A stretch of DNA of 9,641 nucleotides. It comes from Hyphomicrobiales bacterium (lineage in GTDB: Bacteria > Pseudomonadota > Alphaproteobacteria > Rhizobiales > Xanthobacteraceae). Below the pieces are notes generated by a model, which worked only from the letters and a program-made list of their open reading frames with translations, was not told where the DNA came from and did no database searches. Of this stretch, positions 5,484-9,641 are shown one piece after another; positions within the stretch are counted from its first letter, which is position 1; each line of letters starts with the position of its first letter. The position numbers and the translations under genes are program-made. Location: the NCBI GenBank assembly GCA_023266695.1, contig JAHFPO010000086.1:1-9641 (forward strand), given 5' to 3'.

Positions 5484-6414
5484 ACTCGCCGAGCGCAAGG
5501 CACGCGCGAGCGCCTGGTTCAAGGAATTGCGCGATCGCATCTGCGCCGCCCTCGAGACGCTGGAGGACGAGGCGCCCACGGCCCTCTATGCCGGCCCACC
5601 CGGCCGGTTCGAACGCACGCCCTGGAGCCGTGCCGATCATGGCGGCGCGCGACCGATCTCGGGTTTACCCGAGATCGGCATTTTAAGTACCGGGTCGGCT
5701 AAAGCCGACCCGGGTGGCGGCGGCGTGATGGCGATGCTCTCCGGCCGCGCGTTCGAGAAAGCGGGCGTCCATGTCTCGATAGTGCACGGCGAGTTCGCGC
5801 CCGAGTTCCGCAAGGAGATTCCAGGCGCCGACGAGGACCCCCGTTTCTGGGCGGCAGGCATCTCGGCGATCGTCCATCCACGCAATCCACATGTGCCGGC
5901 GGTGCACATGAACACGCGCCACGTGGTGACCACCAAAGCCTGGTTCGGCGGCGGCGCCGACTTGACGCCGCTGCTCGACCGGCGGCGCAAGCAAGGCGAT
6001 GCGGATGCGATCGCATTCCATGCGGCGCTGAAGGCGGCCTGCGACAAGCACGCAGTCGCCGATTACAAGAAATTCAAGACCTGGTGCGACGAGTATTTCT
6101 TTCTCAAGCACCGCAACGAGCCGCGCGGCATCGGCGGTATTTTCTTCGACTGGCACGATAGCGGGAATTGGGACACCGACTTCGCCTTCGTGCGCGAGGT
6201 CGGGCTGGCGCTGCTTGAAATCTATCCGGCACTCGTCCGCGCTAATTTCGCCAAGCCGTGGGGCGATGCCGAGCGCGAGGAGCAGCTGGTGCGCCGCGGG
6301 CGCTACGTGGAGTTCAATCTGCTCTATGACCGCGGCACGGTATTCGGCCTCAGAACCGGCGGCAACGTGGAGTCGATCCTTTCCTCGCTGCCGCCGGTGG
6401 TGAAGTGGCCGTGA
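5476..6414 (+). CDS. hemF: Oxygen-dependent coproporphyrinogen III oxidase with in-frame palindromic insert
   Basis: HemF oxidatively decarboxylates coproporphyrinogen III to protoporphyrinogen IX using O2, near the end of haem synthesis. The 312-residue protein shows the family blocks FEKAGVHVSIVHGEFAPEF (93-111), HPRNPHVPAVHMNTR (134-148), WFGGGADLTP (156-165), YFFLKHRNEPRGIGGIFFD (207-225) and GRYVEFNLLYDRGTVFGL (275-292). The ATG at 5476 overlaps the trmL stop by 8 bp and has an AAGGG ribosome binding site at about 5463-5467. Residues 60-79, before the conserved GGGG (80-83), are extra compared with E. coli HemF, where only about four residues separate the Trp of SWQRE from GGGG. They are encoded by a double-hairpin element. 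The frame stays open through it and every later motif is intact, so the enzyme is probably functional. Confidence 0.96.
   Translation: MAELAERKARASAWFKELRDRICAALETLEDEAPTALYAGPPGRFERTPWSRADHGGARPISGLPEIGILSTGSAKADPGGGGVMAMLSGRAFEKAGVHVSIVHGEFAPEFRKEIPGADEDPRFWAAGISAIVHPRNPHVPAVHMNTRHVVTTKAWFGGGADLTPLLDRRRKQGDADAIAFHAALKAACDKHAVADYKKFKTWCDEYFFLKHRNEPRGIGGIFFDWHDSGNWDTDFAFVREVGLALLEIYPALVRANFAKPWGDAEREEQLVRRGRYVEFNLLYDRGTVFGLRTGGNVESILSSLPPVVKWP
5653..5713 (+). mobile_element. Palindromic double-hairpin element inserted in frame within hemF
   Basis: Two perfect inverted repeats stand side by side. CCGATCTCGGGT (5653-5664) pairs with ACCCGAGATCGG (5667-5678) around TT, and CCGGGTCGGCT (5690-5700) pairs with AGCCGACCCGG (5703-5713) around AA. 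They are joined by 11 mostly A/T-rich bases (5679-5689). The block is translated as residues 60-79 of HemF, beginning PISGLPEIGIL, at a place where E. coli HemF has nothing comparable. Of its six frames only two are free of stops: the one used, and one on the other strand. This is the behaviour known for Rickettsia palindromic elements, which insert in genes in a tolerated frame, although this sequence is shorter and not recognisably related. No transposase is encoded, so any mobility would depend on other machinery. Confidence 0.8.
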
Positions 6415-6420
6415 TCGCCG

Positions 6421-7005
6421 TCAGCGCGCCGATCTCAGATCAGCCGGCGAGATCAGCACGCTGAAGCGCTCGCACCAGATCACCACGCTCGGATATTTGG
6501 CAAGATCGACGCCCGCCGGCACCGGGTAGCGCTGGCTGCCCTTGAAGGCGCGCAAGCCGCCGAGATCGACGAACATCGCGTCCTTCACGTCGGACGACTT
6601 GCGGATGTTTGCCTTCGGCACCAGCAGCACGTGAAAGGCCGGTCCCGGCCCGACCTCGAAATCGGGCTCCAGGAACACGGTCTTCTCGTACACGCTGACC
6701 TTGCCCTTGCCGTAGTGGATCGGGTCGGAAGGATTGGCATGGATGAAGGTGCCGGTCGCGACCGGGCCGGAGGGAGCGGCTTGGACCGGGGCGCCGCTCG
6801 CAGCCGGGGCCGGAGCCGGAGCGGTAGTCTGGCCGCGTGTTCCGGCAGCGACAGCAGGCGCACGGTCGGCCTCGGTGAGTTGCTCCATGGCCGCAGGCGG
6901 CGGAAATATGTAGGGGAAGATGAAAAAACCGACCGCGATGCCGAATCCGGTCCCGAGGATTCCGCCGAGAAGAAAGATCGTGATGGCGCGCCTGATGCCG
7001 CCCAT
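6421..7005 (-). CDS. Membrane-anchored DM13-domain protein
   Basis: This 194-residue protein has an N-terminal transmembrane anchor (about 7-30, ITIFLLGGILGTGFGIAVGF). A low-complexity Ala/Pro linker follows (about 45-84, with APAPAPAAS), then a DM13 domain (about 85-190). Its hallmarks are TGTFIHANPSDPIHYGKG, FHVLLVPK, DLGGLRAFKGSQRYPVP and VVIWCERFSVLISPADL. Cys178 matches the near-invariant cysteine of DM13, a domain that has been proposed to act in electron transfer or redox chemistry. The protein is probably exported and tethered, with the domain in the periplasm. The ATG at 7005 has GGGAG upstream. It is the last gene of the cca cluster, 53 bp after cca, and converges on hemF with 6 bp between stops. 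A role related to haem or respiration is possible but only inferred from position. Confidence 0.88.
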   Translation of the reverse strand: MGGIRRAITIFLLGGILGTGFGIAVGFFIFPYIFPPPAAMEQLTEADRAPAVAAGTRGQTTAPAPAPAASGAPVQAAPSGPVATGTFIHANPSDPIHYGKGKVSVYEKTVFLEPDFEVGPGPAFHVLLVPKANIRKSSDVKDAMFVDLGGLRAFKGSQRYPVPAGVDLAKYPSVVIWCERFSVLISPADLRSAR

Positions 7006-7040
7006 GCCGGGCTCCCGTGGGTGGGTGGTATGTTAGATCA

Positions 7041-7060
7041 GATCGCCCGTTGGCGCGATC
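7041..7060 (-). other. Short hairpin at the end of cca
   Basis: GATCGC (7041-7046) pairs with GCGATC (7055-7060), with two further possible C-G pairs inside. The structure overlaps the cca stop codon and lies upstream of the DM13 gene. No T-run follows on the - strand, so it is not a normal terminator. It could reduce read-through or protect the mRNA, or be chance. Confidence 0.3.
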
Positions 7061-8342
7061 ACTTCTCGCTGATTGCGGGCCCCGCTCGCGCGCTCTTGAT
7101 CGCCGTTTGAACGATCGCATCGAGCCGGCTGCGCTCGCCTGGAAATCCGGCCTCGATCCAGGCCTCCTCGGCTTGGGCAAGTGCCATGCCGAGCATCGGC
7201 CCCTTCTCCAGGCCGCGCTCGAGAAAATCCTTGGCGGCGAGCGGAAACTTGGGCGGAGTCCAGCGTTTCGGCAATGCGACAAGCTTGTGCCAGGCGCGGT
7301 CGCCGGCTTCGGCGCCGGAGTGGGCGAAGGCGATCAGCGCGCGCTCGCGGAAATTCTCCGCCCCGATCCGGTACAGCATCGCGCGCATATCCTCTTCCGG
7401 CGCGTTTGGGTCGATCCGCCACCAGCTCGCAGCCATCACGCGCAGCCGGCGATGCTCGTCGTTCGAAAGCCGCAGCCGCTCGCGCAGCCGCGTTGCGTCA
7501 TCGAGGTGGCGCACGGCGAGCGCCGCCAGCCGACGGATCGGATCGGGAGAGAGCCCGAGTGCCGTCTCGACCGCGCCGAGGCGAGCGAACGCCGCAAGCT
7601 CGGCGACGCCGGCAAGCACCCGGTCGAGGATGCCGCTGTCGGCCATGACGACGGCGGTCTCGGCCGCGCGCGCGGCGACAATGAGCTTCAGCATTTCCAC
7701 GCGCACGCGCTCGCGCGAGAGGATTTCGAGCCCGCCGCGGGCGCGAATGCAGGCCGATAGTCCCGCCGGATCGGGTTCGCCCGAACCATAGGCCGCATGA
7801 AAGCGGAAGAAACGGAGCACCCGCAAGAGATCCTCGCCGATGCGCGTCGCCGGATCGCCGATGAAACGCACCCGCCGTGCTCGGATGTCGGCAAGGCCGC
7901 CGACGAGATCGATCACCCGCCGGTCGCGGCGAAGAAACAGCGCGTTCATGGTGAAGTCGCGCCGGGCGGCGTCGGCCGCCCAGTCGCGCCCGAAGCGCAC
8001 GACCGCATGGCGGCCGTCGGTCTCGATGTCCCGGCGAAGCGTGGTGACCTCGAACGGCTGATCGTTCACCACCACCGTCACCGTGCCGTGCTCGATCCCG
8101 GTCGGCACCGTGTGGAAGCCGGCCGCGGTCGCGCGCTGTACCACCACCTCCGGCAGCGCGGTCGTCGCCAGATCGACGTCGCCCGGGGGAAGCCCGAGAA
8201 TCGTGTTGCGCACCGCGCCCCCGACCACGCGCGCCTCTTCGCCGTTGGCGTCCAGCACCGCAAGCAACCGGGCGAGCGGTCCGGAGCCGAGCCAAGGCGC
8301 GCGTTCGGGTGTGAAGACGAGATCGTCCTCGTCGACGCTCAT
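7059..8342 (-). CDS. cca: CCA-adding tRNA nucleotidyltransferase (class II)
   Basis: This 427-residue enzyme belongs to the tRNA nucleotidyltransferase/poly(A) polymerase family, which builds or repairs the 3' CCA end of tRNAs from CTP and ATP. The head domain shows VVGGAVRN (39-46), then GDVDLATT with metal-binding D55 and D57. RRDFTMNAL (127-135) and RIGEDLLRVLRFFRF (167-181) are the conserved neck motifs. The C-terminal half is helical and without an obvious HD phosphohydrolase motif, as in the shorter alphaproteobacterial enzymes. A poly(A) polymerase cannot be fully excluded by eye, but length and motifs favour CCA addition. The ATG at 8342 overlaps the stop of the upstream DUF6111 gene as ATGA, so its translation is probably coupled to that gene. 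Confidence 0.93.
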   Translation of the reverse strand: MSVDEDDLVFTPERAPWLGSGPLARLLAVLDANGEEARVVGGAVRNTILGLPPGDVDLATTALPEVVVQRATAAGFHTVPTGIEHGTVTVVVNDQPFEVTTLRRDIETDGRHAVVRFGRDWAADAARRDFTMNALFLRRDRRVIDLVGGLADIRARRVRFIGDPATRIGEDLLRVLRFFRFHAAYGSGEPDPAGLSACIRARGGLEILSRERVRVEMLKLIVAARAAETAVVMADSGILDRVLAGVAELAAFARLGAVETALGLSPDPIRRLAALAVRHLDDATRLRERLRLSNDEHRRLRVMAASWWRIDPNAPEEDMRAMLYRIGAENFRERALIAFAHSGAEAGDRAWHKLVALPKRWTPPKFPLAAKDFLERGLEKGPMLGMALAQAEEAWIEAGFPGERSRLDAIVQTAIKSARAGPAISEK

Positions 8343-8602
8343 TTAATGCGGCCCGGCACCAACCGGCCATCCTCGATATGCGCCGGCACATAGGTCCCTG
8401 TCGGCGGCGCACCGCCGAAATGCGCGAACCAGATGAGCCCGGCGATCACGAGCAGACAGCCCGCGATCGCGAGCGAGGCCAGCATGCGCGCGGGCCAGTG
8501 TTCGCTGTCGCGCGCATCGCGCCGGGTCGCGAACAACACGAGCGCATAGATCGCGAACGGGGCGAGGAACAGAAGCGTTTCGATCAGAACCGTGCGAGCC
8601 AT
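8339..8602 (-). CDS. DUF6111 family small membrane protein
   Basis: This 87-residue protein has two predicted membrane helices (about 5-25 and 41-61). They are separated by a charged cytoplasmic-type loop (TRRDARDSEHWPARM), and a tail with GTYVPAHIEDGRLVPG follows. The size, two-helix layout and this C-terminal motif fit DUF6111, a Rhizobiales family without known function; the assignment is from memory of the family. The start shares a base with the stop of the upstream Nudix gene (TGATG), and the stop overlaps the cca start (ATGA), so it is firmly embedded in the operon. Its persistence between two enzymes of nucleotide chemistry does not by itself tell its role. Confidence 0.85.
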   Translation of the reverse strand: MARTVLIETLLFLAPFAIYALVLFATRRDARDSEHWPARMLASLAIAGCLLVIAGLIWFAHFGGAPPTGTYVPAHIEDGRLVPGRIK

Positions 8603-9273
8603 CAGCGATACAGCCGTTCGTAAAGGTTATGGAGAATCCCCGCGGTGACACCCCAGATATAACGCTCGCCATAGGGCATCGCATGGAAGGTCCGCAATTC
8701 GCCCTTCCATTCGCGGCTGTGGCGGGCGTGGTTCTCGGGCGACATCAGAAAGTGCAGCGGCACCTCGAATGCATCGTCCACCTCATCGCGGTTGAGCCGG
8801 ATATCGAACATCGGCGCGATCAGCGCGACTGCGGGCACGATACGAAAACCGGTGCGCGAAAGATACGGGTCGAGATAGCCGAGCGGCGTGGCAAAACGCG
8901 GCGCGAGCCCGATCTCCTCCTCCGCCTCGCGCAGCGCCGTACCGAGTGGATCGGGGTCGGCGGGATCGATCTTGCCGCCCGGAAAAGCGATCTGGCCGGC
9001 ATGGTCCGGCAATTCGGCGGAGCGCTGGGTAAGGAGCACCGTCGGCGTCGGGCGGGCGACCACCGGCACCAGCACGGCGGCTTGCCTCGCCGGTGCCGAC
9101 CAGGCCGCGCTCGCAAGCGGAGGCGTGAATTCGTGATCGCCGTGCAGCGGCAGGACGTGGGGGTCGGAGACATCTGGGGCGGCCGGCAGCAGCCGCTCGC
9201 GGGCGCGCCGGATGAAAGCCTGCACCGGCTCCGCCAGCGCGTCGAATTCCGTCTCGGAAACAAGGTCGCTCAT
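8602..9273 (-). CDS. Nudix hydrolase, probable CoA pyrophosphatase
   Basis: This 223-residue Nudix hydrolase probably cleaves CoA or acyl-CoA to 3',5'-ADP and (acyl-)4'-phosphopantetheine. The CoA-specific signature LLTQRSAELPDHAGQIAFPG (80-99) runs straight into the Nudix box GGKIDPADPDPLGTALREAE (99-118) and EEIGL. The first acidic position of the box is Asp, with 8 residues before RE, the same form as in E. coli NudL as I recall it. Catalytic glutamates at 116-120 are intact. The frame is open upstream to 9417, but the ATG at 9273 overlaps the DUF1285 stop as ATGA and gives the expected family length. The gene is second in the cluster; its link to tRNA CCA addition next door is positional only. 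Confidence 0.92.
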   Translation of the reverse strand: MSDLVSETEFDALAEPVQAFIRRARERLLPAAPDVSDPHVLPLHGDHEFTPPLASAAWSAPARQAAVLVPVVARPTPTVLLTQRSAELPDHAGQIAFPGGKIDPADPDPLGTALREAEEEIGLAPRFATPLGYLDPYLSRTGFRIVPAVALIAPMFDIRLNRDEVDDAFEVPLHFLMSPENHARHSREWKGELRTFHAMPYGERYIWGVTAGILHNLYERLYR

Positions 9274-9641
9274 TCGGAGCCTGCCAGCGTTTCGGCCGGG
9301 GCCATGGGGAAGAACATCCCGGCCGAAGCAATGCCGAACATGCGTACCCCCTCGACCTCGCGCACCTCGCCGAGAGAAACAAGATCGAGGAAGATCGCCC
9401 GGGTCACGCGCGCCCACAGATCACGCCGGACATGAAGATAGGGTCGCAAGCCCTCGGTTCCCGCTTCGGGCTCGAAGCGCAAGGGATGTTCGGCGTCGCA
9501 GTGCACGATATCGTCCACATTGGTGCGGAACATGAGCGTGCGCCCCGGCTCCTCGCCCTCGACTTCGAGCGCGACGGCAAGGAAGGGCACATCATCAACC
9601 TTAATGCCGACCTTCTCCACCGGCGTCACCAGGAAATAGCG
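9270..9641 (-). CDS. DUF1285 family protein, 5' end outside window
   Basis: The frame is open to the right edge of the window and ends with TGA at 9272-9270. The 123 visible residues begin RYFLVTPVEKVGIKVDDVPFLAVALEVE in two blocks (RYFLVTPVEKVGIKV, then DDVPFLAVALEVE). They continue FRTNVDDIVHCDAEHPLRFE and end with MFGIASAGMFFPM. These blocks match DUF1285 proteins as I recall them, a family of about 180-200 residues with no established function. A GTG at 9629 could serve as a start, but the residues before it already fit the family, so the real start is beyond the window. It is the first gene seen of the coupled cluster. Confidence 0.85.
   Translation of the reverse strand, partial: RYFLVTPVEKVGIKVDDVPFLAVALEVEGEEPGRTLMFRTNVDDIVHCDAEHPLRFEPEAGTEGLRPYLHVRRDLWARVTRAIFLDLVSLGEVREVEGVRMFGIASAGMFFPMAPAETLAGSE

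Noticed and set aside
8629..9435. Long + strand open frame antisense to the Nudix gene
   Set aside because: It is the complement of a gene with a clear Nudix box and coupled start and stop codons, and has no recognisable motif.

Overview
The window is a GC-rich chromosomal segment of an alphaproteobacterium. Its gene families and repeats fit Hyphomicrobiales (Rhizobiales): a DUF6111 and a DUF1285 gene around a CoA-pyrophosphatase-type Nudix gene and cca, a trmL-hemF pair, small conserved-looking proteins, and an intergenic palindrome of a type familiar from Rhizobiales genomes. No integrase, transposase, phage gene, CRISPR array, rRNA or tRNA gene was seen. Most of the window is ordinary core metabolism, densely packed.

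Layout. Positions 1-815 (+) hold two tandem MaoC-type hot-dog dehydratase genes, the first cut by the window edge. Convergent to them is apt (818-1363, -). Two small genes follow on the + strand: a 63-residue membrane protein (1443-1634) and a 53-residue lysine-rich protein (1782-1943) with a near-perfect Shine-Dalgarno sequence. A dispersed-type palindromic repeat (about 1944-2043) separates them from the cytochrome bc1 operon on the - strand, transcribed petA (Rieske, 4753-4229), petB (cytochrome b, 4196-2970), petC (cytochrome c1, 2956-2114). Cytochromes b and c1 are separate genes here, not the single fbcH polyprotein known from Bradyrhizobium.

A 268-bp divergent intergenic region separates petA from the + strand pair trmL-hemF (5022-6414), whose reading frames overlap by 8 bp. 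Convergent to hemF is a - strand cluster read from the right edge: DUF1285 (partial), CoA-pyrophosphatase-type Nudix hydrolase, DUF6111 membrane protein, cca, and a membrane-anchored DM13 protein. The first four are linked by ATGA or TGATG stop/start overlaps, which suggests one translationally coupled transcript. The pet operon and hemF are linked in function, since HemF makes a precursor of the haems used by cytochromes b and c1.

The most unusual feature is inside hemF. Positions 5653-5713 form two adjacent near-perfect hairpins (12-bp and 11-bp arms) that are translated in frame as about 20 extra residues just before the conserved GGGG loop of coproporphyrinogen oxidase. This looks like a small palindromic mobile element inserted in a protein-coding gene, like the Rickettsia palindromic elements but in a different alphaproteobacterial lineage. 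Only two of its six reading frames are free of stops, and hemF uses one of them.
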